From contig OX637410.1 in assembly GCA_951799425.1 (NCBI GenBank), forward strand, positions 806,001 to 870,000: 64,000 nucleotides of DNA, written 5' to 3'. The stretch comes from Ilex aquifolium. Taxonomy: Eukaryota > Streptophyta > Magnoliopsida > Aquifoliales > Aquifoliaceae. A program made the translations under genes and the position numbers. The notes beneath the pieces are model-generated. The model did no database searches. It was not told the DNA's origin and worked only from the letters and a program-made list of their open reading frames with translations. This document shows positions 22,215 through 33,191 of the stretch, piece by piece (positions within the stretch are counted from its first letter, which is position 1; each line of letters begins with the position of its first letter).

Positions 22215-24683
22215 TCAATCGGGCTTAAGTTCCCAAGTAGAGTTTCTTACATTCCCTGATACTTTCGGCGAAGAATTTAACAAATCAGCATAAAATTGTA
22301 TCTCAGGATTTCCATTATCAACAACAGAATTAATTAAACAGACTTGTAGAGGGTCAGAATAAGAAGAGGTGTTAATTTTCTCCTCTACAATCTTATCAAT
22401 TTCATCTACCTCACAAATTTCTTCCTCCTCACCTGGGTGCTTTATCACATTAAAGATGTTCAATTCACTGGTCATATTTCCAAATGAAAGCTTCATGACT
22501 CCATTCCTACAATTTATCAATGCATTTGATGTAGCTAGGAATGGTCTACCTAGAATGACAGGAATGTATTGAGATGCATACATCTGACAACTTGGTTCCG
22601 TGTCTATAACAATAAAATCTGCTGGAAAATAGAATTGATCCACTTGGACAATAACATCTTCCACAATTCCTCTTGGAATTTTCACTGATCGGTCTGCTAA
22701 TTGTAATTTAATATTGGAAGGTTTTAACTCACTTAGTCCTAGTTGTGTATAGACTGAATATGGCATTAAATTACAACTAGATCCAAGATCTAACAGAGCT
22801 TGTTCAATTTGAAAATTTCCAATAAGACATGAAACTGTAGGACTACCCGGATCTTTGTACTTAAGAAGTGTATCATGTTGTATTATATTAACTTGCTCAG
22901 TTGCAAATGCTTTCTTTGGAACATTAGTTCTTCTTTTTATTGTGCAAAGATCTTTTAGGAATTTAGCATAAACTGGAACTCTTTTTATTGCATCTAATAA
23001 TGGAATATTGATCTTTACTTGTTTAAATAGCTCGAGAATATCAGATTGATCTTTTTCAGTTTGAAGTTGCTTGACTCTTTGAGGGAAAGGTAAGGGGATA
23101 GGACATGGCGGATTTTTTTCACTTTGTACTCCTGGTTGCTTTTTGATTAAAGGTTCAGATTCAAGTGGTTCGTTTACAGGAATTGACTCACGTATTTTCT
23201 TTGAAATCTTAGGTTTGATAGTTTTATCAATTACCTTACCACTTCTTAGTGTTGTAATAGATTGTACTTGATTTGACGAAAGTTCAGAGGATACAGAATG
23301 ACTCTGACTTTGCGGAGGTTTAGGTTGAGAAGGAAACTTTCCTTTCTCTGACGTACTCAAGGACTGGGTCAACTTAGCAAGATGACTCTTAATATCTTCA
23401 ATACTCTGGGAAGTTTGAGTATTAAAACTCATTTGACTTTGAATAAATTGATTCATAGTGTCTTCCAGAGCTCTTCTTTGAGGAGGTTGATAAGGTTGGT
23501 ATTGTTGTTGTTGATTTTGTGCCTGTGGTGGTCCTTGTGTTTGATTTGTGGGTTGCGTGTTTCTCCAACTAAAATTTGGATGATTTCTCCATCCTGGGTT
23601 GTAAGTTTCAGAATAGGGATTCATATAAGGCTTATTATTGTTGTTATAAGTTGGAACGGCATTTGATTGTTCTATCAGAACTTCTTTGAATGCAGGAATA
23701 GTTGGACATTCTGCTGTAGGATGTCCTGACAACGCACAAATTTCACAAATTTTTTCAGTAGTTGTTACAACAGATACTTGTTTTAGTTTTTTCATTTCTA
23801 GGGCTTCTAGTTTTCGAGATAAACTAGCTATTTTAGCTCTTAGGTCATCATCTTCTTTTAATACATATTTTCCTCTTTCGGATGTAGATGGCTTATTTTC
23901 TACTATGTTAGACGAAGTCGAGTCCCACATTTGGGAACTTTCTGAAATAGTATCAAAGAATTGGAATGCTTCTTCGGGTCTTTTATTCATGAACTCCCCC
24001 TGTGCCATCATTTCAACAAACTGTCGCATTGCAGATGGGAGTGCATCATAAAAGAATCCGACTAAGGTCCAATCTTCGAATGCATGATGTGGACAGGCTT
24101 GGAGAAGATCTTTGAATCTTTCCCAGCATTGATAAAAAGTTTCATTTTCTTTTACAGAAAAGTTCATGATTTCTCGTCTTAACGTGTTAGTACGATGTAT
24201 AGGAAAGAATTTTTTAAAGAACTCGGTCTGTAAAGCTTGCCAATTTGTGATAGAGTTGGCTCTTAAAGTGTTATGCCATTGTTTTGCTTTATCTTTTAAA
24301 GAAAATGAGAATAATTTTAGTTTGACCATTTCAGAGTTATCTTGCAATATTCCACAGACTTCTTCAAATTCTTTCATATGAACATAAGGATTTTCATCTT
24401 CCAAACCATGGAACTGTGGTAGTAACTGGATAGTTCCTGATTTAATATAAATGTTTGGAGCGTCTTCTGGAAAAGCGAAACAAGATGGGATATTTGTTCG
24501 CGTAGGATGTAGATATTCTCTTAAAGGTCGGATGTTTTGGATGACTTCTTGTTCTCTAGGAGGTTCTTCCCTAGGTACATTTCGAGCCATACTTAATTCA
24601 AACGATTCTTGTGTAGATGCAGAAGATGAAGATGAGGGTTGAGCTGACTGGTTTACTGAACCTACTGATGACCGTACAGACAT
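22215..24683 (-). CDS. NA-1 Gag-protease polyprotein, 822 aa, intact
   Basis: The ORF is uninterrupted from an ATG 104 bases behind the tRNA-Asp PBS. A Ser-rich N-terminus is followed by a capsid-type retrotransposon gag domain (about residues 86-250; words LPQFHGLEDENPYVHMKEF, FSLKDKAKQW, FFKKFFP). A CCHC zinc knuckle CEICALSGHPTAEC lies near residue 312, then a Gln/Pro-rich linker. The retropepsin follows, with active site LLDLGSS near residue 630 and VILGRPFLATSN near 710. The protein ends in ELKPD. Gag would form the particle and bind RNA, and protease would cut Gag. RT, RNase H and integrase are absent from the frame and from the element. The intact state and young LTRs suggest the protein may still be made. 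Confidence 0.9.
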   Translation of the reverse strand: MSVRSSVGSVNQSAQPSSSSSASTQESFELSMARNVPREEPPREQEVIQNIRPLREYLHPTRTNIPSCFAFPEDAPNIYIKSGTIQLLPQFHGLEDENPYVHMKEFEEVCGILQDNSEMVKLKLFSFSLKDKAKQWHNTLRANSITNWQALQTEFFKKFFPIHRTNTLRREIMNFSVKENETFYQCWERFKDLLQACPHHAFEDWTLVGFFYDALPSAMRQFVEMMAQGEFMNKRPEEAFQFFDTISESSQMWDSTSSNIVENKPSTSERGKYVLKEDDDLRAKIASLSRKLEALEMKKLKQVSVVTTTEKICEICALSGHPTAECPTIPAFKEVLIEQSNAVPTYNNNNKPYMNPYSETYNPGWRNHPNFSWRNTQPTNQTQGPPQAQNQQQQYQPYQPPQRRALEDTMNQFIQSQMSFNTQTSQSIEDIKSHLAKLTQSLSTSEKGKFPSQPKPPQSQSHSVSSELSSNQVQSITTLRSGKVIDKTIKPKISKKIRESIPVNEPLESEPLIKKQPGVQSEKNPPCPIPLPFPQRVKQLQTEKDQSDILELFKQVKINIPLLDAIKRVPVYAKFLKDLCTIKRRTNVPKKAFATEQVNIIQHDTLLKYKDPGSPTVSCLIGNFQIEQALLDLGSSCNLMPYSVYTQLGLSELKPSNIKLQLADRSVKIPRGIVEDVIVQVDQFYFPADFIVIDTEPSCQMYASQYIPVILGRPFLATSNALINCRNGVMKLSFGNMTSELNIFNVIKHPGEEEEICEVDEIDKIVEEKINTSSYSDPLQVCLINSVVDNGNPEIQFYADLLNSSPKVSGNVRNSTWELKPD

Positions 24684-24786
24684 AAACTATTAAAAACAAA
24701 CTAACAGAAATAAATTATAATAAACGACTATTTATTTATTTATTTATTTTTTTTTTTTTTTTATTTTTTTATTATAATTACCGTAA

Positions 24787-24805
24787 CTCCCCGGCAACGG
24801 CGCCA
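24787..24805 (-). other. NA-1 primer-binding site for tRNA-Asp
   Basis: In sense orientation TGGCGCCGTTGCCGGGGA matches the complement of the 3' end of plant tRNA-Asp(GTC), the primer typical of Athila elements, six bases from the LTR. Confidence 0.9.
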
Positions 24806-24811
24806 AAAACT

Positions 24812-26656
24812 TGATTCGCACTTTTTAGTGTGTCAGAATTATATTATTATATTACACCCAAGTATAAGTGGTCGAATTGTAGTTTTCTTGGTTTTTGAGT
24901 CCAAGTATCGATCCCACAGAGAGTTTTAGTAATTAAAATAAAATAAAATAAATAAAATAAAAATAAAGCAATAAAAAGGTTGTTTGGAGTAGTTTGATGT
25001 TTGATTGCTTGTGGTGTGAGCTTAGTCTAATGACGGTGTTAAAAACTTGATTCTAAAACAACAGGTGGAATAAAGGTGCAGAAATAAAATGCGTAAGTAA
25101 AACAGATTAATGACAGAAATATAAAAGATATCCTTCAGTTCAAGGATCCCACATGCTTTACATCGGTCTTGTTACGGAATTGCTACCTCACATCAGTTAA
25201 CTTCCATTTTACTGGCAAGCTAACCGGCAGGTCTGATGTATATATATATTATAACACAGCTGCTTCTTAGGCTACACTGGGTATATTTATGTCAAATGAT
25301 TAACCCAAGCAAACCAGAAGGACAAGCCATTCATGAGGAATACTTGAGTTATTCACTTGATCTCATGATTGCAAATACGTATATATATATAATAAACCAT
25401 AACACAGCTGCTTCTTAGGCTACACCGGTGGTAATATATAGCACAGTTGCTTCTTAGGCTACACTGGGCTTAGATGTTCCAATTGATTAATTCAAGTAAA
25501 ATCCGCAGGTGGTACAGACTATCTTCCGGCGACTTGTCAGGTCAACCGGTGGTAGTTAATCATAATACAGCTGCTTCTTAGGCTACACTGTATTTAGATA
25601 TATCACCCAGAAAGTGAAGTTACTTGAGCGGCATACTTGAATTATTCAATAGGTTATCTTGTAATATTTATATATATATATATATATATAGACAGTAGAA
25701 CTTCCTCAGCGTTCCAGTGTAGGACTAGCCATACTGAGAGGATCACCGGGGTTATTCCAGCAGGCAATATTATTATATATATAATACTACCAGGCGTCAG
25801 TGGAACTTCCTCAGCATTCCAGTGGAGGATTAACCATACCGGTAGGAACGCCGGGGTCATTCTAGCTGGCCCGTCTTGTATATATAATAAACGTATACAT
25901 AAAACATCAGCAATTCCAAAAACAGATCAATATTATACATGTGTTCCCCTCGAACCGGAGGATATACGGAACTACTCACGCTCCATTGCTATAGACAAGC
26001 AAGGAGAGCTAGCAGTTGTCATTACAGCAAAAAGGAAAGTGCGGAATTTAAATGTCTTTCGCAGGGAATGATTGAAACACAGCCACTCTTATAATCGGTT
26101 AAGATGAAAAAGTGGCGGCAGTTCAACTATTCGAATTGAAAGCTATACAAAAACTATAAAAGTACAGGACTTAGGACTGAAATATAACACGGACCGGAGC
26201 GTGCTTTTTCTTTTTCTTTTCTCTCTTTTTCTTCTCTGAACTTCTCCTTGGAAGCTCTTGGTTCCGGCCTGCTTTGAATGCTGAAGGGGGCAGGGTATTT
26301 ATAGGCGTGGGAAGAGACATGGGCAAGTGGGCAACTTGTATTCTGACAATGGTGACCGTCCGGACGGCAGTCCCACCGTCTGGACGGTGGTGCTTTGCTG
26401 GAGATGCAAGTTGCATGTTATGGCTTATCCTTGTGATGAAAATACGCTTTGGTCCTTTGTTCTTTCAAGCTTTGACACTTAGTACTTCCTATCTTGTAGT
26501 ATTCCTGCATTAAACATGAAACTTTGGACGTAAAATGTAAAAACTTTTAATTTACATACAAATTATAATTCATAATATTTACTACTTTTTAGTTATTTTA
26601 TTACACTAATTTGACTTTATTAATAACTTTAATTTATACTTAATTAGGGTTAATCA
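24812..26656 (-). repeat. NA-1 5' LTR (sense), 1845 bp
   Basis: Partner of 18161-20086, with one copy of the 80-85 bp unit, a slightly longer TA run near 25670, and palindromes at 26356 and 26376. ORFs inside the LTRs occur in both copies only because the copies are nearly identical. Confidence 0.9.
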
Positions 26657-26661
26657 GTCCT

Positions 26662-28839
26662 ATAGGCCTAGCAAAACATTTCAAAATTTTAGATTTTAAC
26701 AAAACCTACTAGTAGAAAATGTGCAAGATCTACCGGTAGAAAAGGCTACTGGAAAAGTTCTACTGGTAGGTTTATCAAAGTTCTACCCATAGGTTTAGCC
26801 ACTAAAAAAGTTCTACTGCAAAAGCGTGACGTTCTACCGGTAGGTTTAACCTTTTGGACAAGTTCTACCAGTAGAAGAGCTCGTCGTTCTACCGGTAGGT
26901 CTTACCAATTTTCGCCCGTTTCCATCCTTTTTCAATTTCAATTCATTCCAACCTTGTACAACACCAACCCAACTCATATAACATGACATTTTAAACAAAA
27001 TACAGTTCATACAAGTTCAATACAATCATTTACAATAATAAATGTCCAAAAACTAAAGTATATCTTAGTTTTACAAAAAACATCGTTTAAAAGCCACATC
27101 TCAGCTTTTCTTCAACAATGAGGCCCCGAGTGAGAGCCGTCCACCAGCGCATGTCCTACACCTGAAATGTTGTCCCCATAAAGGGTGGGTCATGCTCAAT
27201 AGGATATCTCCTAAAGAGGCTACTCCCCAACCTAGATGCATATGAAATGTTCACATGCAATTTCAACAAACAACAATTAATCCATTCCAGAATATGCAAT
27301 TCATAACGGATTCTCTATGCCATGCCATATTATGAGATGAAACTCACACATGCAACTCAACTCGAGCCTTTACCGGCTCCCATCACCCATGCAATGCCAT
27401 GAGTATAAAACTGGGCATTCCAAGCCCTTGCCACTAATATTGCACATCCAAAGGCTTTTTTTAAAAATAAACCATGTGTCTTTGTGGGGTAGCGGGATTT
27501 TGGTGTCTCACCACCGGTTCCGCCTACCGATACACTTTTTTGAACTTTCACCGGTGGAAGTGTATAAACCAGTAATTGGGTCATGAACCCGATGGAGTAT
27601 CTAGCCCTTCTTGCTATACCCGACACAAGTTTTTCATGCAACCATACGACTCTGTCGAACCTTGGTCCGACTGTACTGAGCCCACTTATCAACTACCAAG
27701 GATGGTGTTTGATCCAACAACATGCACACACACCCACACTCATGTCAAATGCCCAGGAATGCGGTGTTTCCCATGCTTATGCAAATGGATATGTACAATT
27801 TGCAATTCTCATCATTATGCAACTAAGATCTCAATTGCAATTTTAACAACATGTTCCATATGTCATGTGCACAATATGAACATTTCAATAACATCAATAA
27901 TCACAATGTCAATATATCATATGTATATACCAACATCAATCCCAAGCATGTTATTCCATAATCTATGCCAATAACACACTTAATTCACAAAGGCAAATAT
28001 AAACACATAGCATGCCCACATAACACCATTTTCCAAGAAATTACAAGCCATCAATTTCTACACACCAATTCAAGCTAGAATTGATTTTTACCCATTTCAT
28101 CAATTTAACAACACTAGGCAAGTGTTATACATCTCTAACAACCTACTCATTCCATATCACAACCACCTAGTTAGGGAGAAAACCCTACTTCTTGAAGCAT
28201 AAAACAAATGTAGAAAACCTTCAAGATCACCAATGAAGCCTTAGCCTTTAATTTTTCCAAAATCCCATTTTTGAATTTTCAGTGAAATCCGTCCTTTTTG
28301 GTATGGTTTTGTAGCCCTGGACAAGTAGAACAACTTTTGTTCTTGGCTTGAGTCGATTCGAGCAACGTAGCGCCGTAGATCGTAGAAAGAAGGTAGAGTT
28401 TCCCTTTCTTCTTTCTATTTTTTGGATAATCTGATGGGTATGGTGAGAAATCTGATTTTTTTCTCCTCTATTTCGCCACATGTTCTATTTTACCGGGTCC
28501 GATTTTGACCCGAATCGATTAAATTTCGTCCTGATTCAAGTTCAAAAATATTTTTATATGAACTAGCTTTAAATTATTATCCAATTTTCATAATTTAATT
28601 CCCGGGTTCGTTTATGAGGTCACCCGACACCCGGTCACCTCATAAAACGCAAAACATTTGACTGTCTCATAATTCGACGAAAATTATCTGGGTAACTAGA
28701 CTTCGCGAGAAGAATCCAACGGTGAGGTCCATTTTTTCATCCGAGTTCTAGAAAAATTCAAATTTTCAACTCGTACCATAGTGATAATTTACTGTTTTGC
28801 CATTTTTCATAAAAATTCAAAATTTACCGGGGTTTTACA
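26662..28839 (-). repeat. Tek-A LTR, second piece, continuing from 18160
   Basis: Matches the Tek-A solo LTR at 34465-37136 (for example CACCTGAAATGTT, then GAGGCTACTCCCCA...CTAGATGCATATG). It ends TTTACCGGGGTTTTACA at 28839, the reverse of the LTR start TGTAAAACCC. With the first piece the LTR was about 2.46 kb before NA-1 inserted. ORFs at 27350-27974 and 28248-28481 are LTR sequence. Confidence 0.8.
26730..26898. repeat. CTACCGGTAG palindromes in a Tek-A LTR
   Basis: Perfect CTACCGGTAG at 26730-26739, 26834-26843 and 26889-26898, with variants (CTACTAGTAG near 26706, CTACTGGTAG at 26760, CTACCAGTAG near 26865). This is the palindrome of the Athila-like Ath-1 and Ath-2 LTRs, found here in a chromovirus-type LTR. 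Confidence 0.85.
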
Positions 28840-29450
28840 ATTGCTCCATCAAGACCACTTTAAAAGTAGTGATCGTAAGACACATCCTAGTAGGATGTTT
28901 AGACAAGGAATAAATTCTGCAAACTTACTCCAAGTGTAGAAAGGTTGACACTTTGTTTACTTTCCTAATTTCTAGCACCTCAAATTTTCAATTTTGGGAA
29001 GCCATTTTTGCTCTCAAGTCATCCTCTTATTTTAAAACATATTTACCACCATGAGAAGTTGTAGCCCTAGACTCAATTTTAGGACATGTTGCATAATCCC
29101 ACATTTGAGCATTCTCAGCAAGTGTATCAAAGTACTCGAATGCTTCATTAGGAATCTTACTTATAAACTCCCCTTTTGAGATTATCTTAACAAATTGACC
29201 CAAAAAAAGAAAAAAGAAAAAGAAAAAAAGAAGTAGGAAGTGATTCATAACATAAACCTAGAATAGACCAAGAGTCAAATGCATGGTGAGGGCAACATTG
29301 AAAAGGTTCTTTGAACTACTCCCAACATTCGTAAAAAGTTTCACCATCCTCATTATTTGTCTGTTAAGGGGATTGGTTCAGTAAAATGGAAATTTTTTTT
29401 TTTTGAAGAACTCTGTCAGATCATGTTTTGTAATTGGATAATTTTGTGAA
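28840..29450 (-). pseudogene. Athila-like gag remnant, right piece
   Basis: Minus-strand words FISKIPNEAFEYFDTLAENAQMWD and GKYVLK match FMNKRPEEAFQFFDTISESSQMWD and GKYVLK of NA-1 gag. Sequence near 29400 (TTTTTTTGAAGAACTCTGTC) matches the NA-1 gag near 24215. Stops and a short A/T-rich insertion break it. Together with 17627-17878 it is the oldest layer of the nest. It fades out around 29450. Confidence 0.7.
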
Positions 29451-29699
29451 ATCTATGTAAATCTCAACCTATTCTAGGGTCATGATGCTACAATGATGAA
29501 GATTTGAAAGCATTAATAGAATAAAGGAGATTATGGTTTAAGCTACATCAAAAGAAATCTTCGTATGCACCTTCTTGCTTAGGAGAAAGGTAATTATCTT
29601 AAAAACTTAAGAACTCTTAGTTTAATTTATTAGACTTAGGAAGATTAGTATTAAAATGAAATTAGTATTGATTCGTGTATGGCTCCTATGTGGTTTCTA

Positions 29700-30215
29700 A
29701 AAAAAAGTTTTTCTAAATCTCTTTGTTCTTTGAAAACATATTTTCAGTCATTATTGGACCCTTCTTGAGCAACTCCCTTTAGTATTCCAGAGGATTAGTT
29801 TTTTACTTAGTTTTAGGCTTAAAAAACCAGTAGGGACCACACTATGTTCGCTAGAGTAGTCTCTAAAGAATTAGGAAAAAATTCAGGAAAATCTAAGCTT
29901 TTGACAGAGAGGATCGACCTCTAGGTAGGTCTTAGGCCGCTCGAGCAGCCTTGAGGTTGTTCGATCAGTCCCTGCCCTATTGATCTTTTTTGATTAAAAA
30001 TTTCATTTGGACCCCAAGACAATCCCTATTTCGAGCCTATAAATAGAGGAATGCCTTCCAAACATAGGGTAAGCCTCACGAGAACAAATTTAGCCTATCT
30101 AACATCTTGAGAGCTTGGGTCACAAACCTAGATCCCTAAATACAAAGGCTACCATATTGTAAATCATATTCAATCTCATACTACTTGACTTCAAAAAGGC
30201 GCTCCGAAGTGCAGG
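29700..30215 (+). repeat. SIRE/Maximus-like Copia LTR fragment (U3-R)
   Basis: Holds a TATA box (TATAAATA, 30038-30045) followed by an R region matching 9313-9440. Upstream is GGCCGCTCGAGCAGCC with a diverged repeat GTTCGATCAGTCCC (29931-29970). The piece is bounded on the right by an Athila-like LTR end. The interval 29451-29699 shows nothing I can assign. Confidence 0.5.
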
Positions 30216-30560
30216 TAGTCAGCAGTAGTAATAACTCGGTGAGACCGAGGTCGATCTTCAGAGAATTTGTGTGGATATACAAAGGTAATAAGAGTGAAAA
30301 ATAAAAAAAAGGTTTGGATTCAAGTAATTGAAACAAATTTAAAGGAATTTGTTATAAAAGTAAGGTATTCTTTAGCTTCGAGATCAGGTATCATTCATGA
30401 AAATTAAATATCATATTCATGCAATTATATTATGATTATCTCAGTTGACTTCTAACATAAGTGTAATCAATTGGTAAATATAACATAAGTGTAATCAATT
30501 GTTGATTGGAAAGAAGATAAGATTTTAAGAACTAGAAATGTAAACTCGTAGGGAATTATA
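30216..30560 (-). repeat. Athila-like LTR fragment (U5 end)
   Basis: Contains GTAATAACTCGGTGAGACCG followed by AGGTCGATC, the reversed U5 end seen in many Athila-type LTRs. An 18-base unit CATAAGTGTAATCAATTG is duplicated near 30455-30500. No coding content. Confidence 0.4.
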
Positions 30561-31780
30561 TGTCACACCCTGGATCAACCACGCATGTGACAAGTGTTAC
30601 TTTAATCCACTGACTATCATAAAAGAATAACAGAGTCGCAGTGTAGCATAGCAGAATAACCCACAATATACAAACCACAGATTTCTTTATAAACATATGC
30701 ACAACTTACACATCTCAATCTATTACAAACTACTATTAAGTTAAGTACACATTACATAGTAGGTTTTTTTTTTTTTGTTATGAGCTTTAGATACATCTTT
30801 CAAAGTCATACAGAAATCCTAGCAGGTTACTATATATAGATCTCCCAGCATTCTCACATCTGAAAGGGGAAATAATATAGGGCGAGCATCAACAACTCTG
30901 TATAATGAGTCAATTTCCAAGTAAATGAGTTTGAAACTAGCATAGTTTAGCGTGATTGGCAAAAGCGAAATGAGCATTTGATACATATATATAAACAAAA
31001 ACATCATTTCATGCGAAATAGTAATAGTTAAGTAAAATTGTAAAAAAGAGTTCAGAAATTCAAGTACAGTGGTGGGCAATTCATCCTCATAAACCACTGG
31101 TGGGCAATTCATCCTCATAGACTACTGAGGGTCCATACGAACATACGATCCAACCTTTTGGGAGACTTGCACCTCAAGAAAGATACGCTCCCTAGTCAAC
31201 GTTTAGTACCTAAGTCCGAAGACAAATTAGGCCACCTAAGCATTTATAAACTCAGTAAGTAATCTCTATGGCATCAAACTGGAATGTAAACCCTTTTTCC
31301 AATTGAATCATGTGAACTTATATTTAATTAAAAGGATTCAATATCTCATTTCATACGATCAAGGCAATCGTTTCGAACAGCTATGCATTACCGCACTCAA
31401 AACCCTAATATAGATCTATAATTTCCAGCCAAAGTTCAAAAACTCAATCATATGAATTTAAACATGCTAAACATTCATAAATAATGTAATACATAATTTA
31501 AAAGCAAGTTTAGAAATGCTCTGTCTGATCCAGAATTAAGAAACACTACCCACTCAGTATTTTCATCTGAAATAGCCAAAAATTAAATAGTATTATTTTT
31601 TGATGAAATTTAACCCACATAATACATTTAACTAATTCTAAATGAATGTAAAATTTTTTTGGCAAAAATCACCCAAAAATTAGGTTAAATTGGCCCAGAG
31701 ACCAAAATAGTCACTTTACTCCTCATTTTGATTCGCTCGTCGGATCGACTTGTATTTTACGAGGGCCTCTGTACGGACGT
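30561..31780 (-). repeat. Probable chromovirus LTR fragment
   Basis: Begins TGTCACACCCTGGATCAACC, an LTR terminus of the kind seen in plant chromoviruses, and is not similar to Tek-A or Tek-B. A pair CAGTGGTGGGCAATTCATCC / CTGGTGGGCAATTCATCCTC (near 31067 and 31096) is a 29-bp duplication. The right edge is fixed only by the start of Ath-3 LTR sequence at 31781 and lacks a canonical CA. ORF 30819-31118 is not credible. Confidence 0.45.
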
Positions 31781-32042
31781 TGATTAACCCTAATTAGTAT
31801 ATAAAATAGAGTAGTTAAATAAGTGATTTTGTAAGATAAATCAGTCACAAAACTGTAAATTAGGGTTTGTGTGTAAACTAGGGTTTTACGAATATTATGT
31901 TTGAAATTGCAGGGTTTGATGCGGAATTGTCGGAAAATACAAGGAATAAGATGTCAAAGATTAAAAGAACAAGGGACCAAAGTAAAAAGTTTTTCCTGTA
32001 CATCGTACTAATACACTAAGACGTCAAATAATGAATTTTTTT
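31781..32042 (+). repeat. Ath-3 5' LTR edge fused to mid-gag
   Basis: TGATTAACCCTAATTAGTAT parallels the sense start of the NA-1 LTR (TGATTAACCCTAATTAAGTA), and similarity continues to a GAACAAGGGACCAAAG word. At about 32043 the sequence enters gag at the residue matching VKENETF, so most of the LTR, the PBS and the gag N-terminus have been deleted. Confidence 0.7.
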
Positions 32043-33190
32043 GTAAAAGAAAGAGAAACTTTTTATCAATGTTGGGAAAGATTTAAAGATCTTCTCCAAG
32101 CTTGTTAACATCATGCATTTGAAAATTGGACTTTAGTCGGGTTTTTCTATGATGCTCTTCCGCATGCAATGCGACAATTTGTTGAAATGATGGCCCAAGG
32201 GGAATTTATGAATAAAAATCCTGAAGAAGCATTTCAATTTTTTGATACTATTTCTGAGAGTTCCCAAATGTGGGACTCGACTTCTTCAAATATAGTGGAA
32301 ACTAAGTCATCTACATCCGAAAGAGGAAACTATGTATTAAAAGAAGATGATGATTTAAGAGCTAAAATGGCTAATTTATCTCTAAAATTAGAAGCCTTAG
32401 AAATGAAAAAGATAAAACAAGTATCTGTTGTGTCAACTACTGATCAAATATGCGAAATTTGTGCGTTGTCAGGACATCCTAGAGCAGAGTGTCCAACTAT
32501 ACCTGCATTTAAAGAAGTTTTGATTGAACAATCTAATGCAATTCCAACTTATAATAAGCCTTATTTGAACCCATATTCTAAAACCTACAATCCAGGATGG
32601 AGGAATCATCCAAATTTTAGTTTGAGAAATACACAACCCACAAATCAAACACAAGGTCCACCACAGTCACAAAATCAACAACTATATCAACCATATCAAC
32701 CCCCAGATAAAAGAACTCTGGAAGATACTATGAATCAATTTATTCAAAGTCAAATGAATTTCAATACTCAAACAACTCAAGTTTTTAATGATTTTAAAGC
32801 TCAAACTTCTTAGAGTATTGAAGATATCAAGAGTCATCTAGCTAAATTGACTCAATCCCTCAGTATGCTAGAAAAGAGAAAATTCTCATCTCAACCTAAA
32901 CCTCCGCAAAGTCAAAGTCAAGCTAATTATGCATCCTCTGAACCTTCTCCAAGTCAAGTATAAGCAATCACAACATTAAGAAGTGGTAAAGTCATTGAAA
33001 AAACTATTAAACCTAAAATTCCAAAAAAAAATACATAAGTCAATTCTTGTTAATGAACCACTTGAACCTGAACCTTCTACCAAAAAACAACCAGAACTGA
33101 AAAAAAAGAGGAAGATCAACCATTTCCTATTCCTTTACCTTTTTCTCAAAAGATTAAGAAATCTACATCTGAAAAATATCAATCTAAGAT
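32043..33190 (+). pseudogene. Ath-3 gag, N-terminally deleted
   Basis: From ETFYQCWERFKDLLQ on, it aligns closely with NA-1 gag: ENWTLVGFFYDALPHAMRQF, EEAFQFFDTISESSQMW, knuckle CEICALSGHPRAEC, then the NPGWRNHPNFS and Gln-rich regions. A stop near 32105, another at 32811-32813 and a shift in the A-run near 33030 break it. The capsid N-terminal part is missing. Confidence 0.8.
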
Positions 33191-33191
33191 C

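Larger units (their letters stand above)
18161..26656 (-). mobile_element. NA-1: young non-autonomous Athila-like element, 8.5 kb, TSD GTCCT
   Basis: Two LTRs (18161-20086 and 24812-26656) differ by only about three substitutions plus repeat-length changes, and the element is flanked by perfect GTCCT duplications (18156-18160 and 26657-26661). The tRNA-Asp PBS, an intact 822-codon gag-protease ORF and the PPT all lie on the minus strand. There is no RT, RNase H or integrase: behind protease comes 2.1 kb of non-coding sequence, part of which matches the region behind integrase in Ath-3. I infer an internal deletion derivative that kept gag-protease and depends on polymerase and integrase in trans. 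The near-identical LTRs indicate recent insertion. Confidence 0.9.

Noticed and set aside
22369..24642. Plus-strand ORFs of 63-121 aa opposite the NA-1 gag-protease gene
   Set aside because: Shadow frames of the 822-aa minus-strand ORF.
24787..24805. tRNA-like sequences at the PBS sites
   Set aside because: Only the 3' terminal 18 bases of tRNA-Asp (or 12 of tRNA-Met) are matched; no cloverleaf follows, so these are primer-binding sites, not tRNA genes.
27350..27974. Overlapping ORFs of 78-132 aa on both strands
   Set aside because: They lie in a Tek-A LTR; the same region in other Tek-A LTRs does not keep the frames.
29027..29248. 73-aa ORF beginning with Phe-rich leader as a possible secreted peptide
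   Set aside because: The Phe run is a low-complexity AAG/AAA insertion in a decayed gag; the rest aligns with Athila-like gag.
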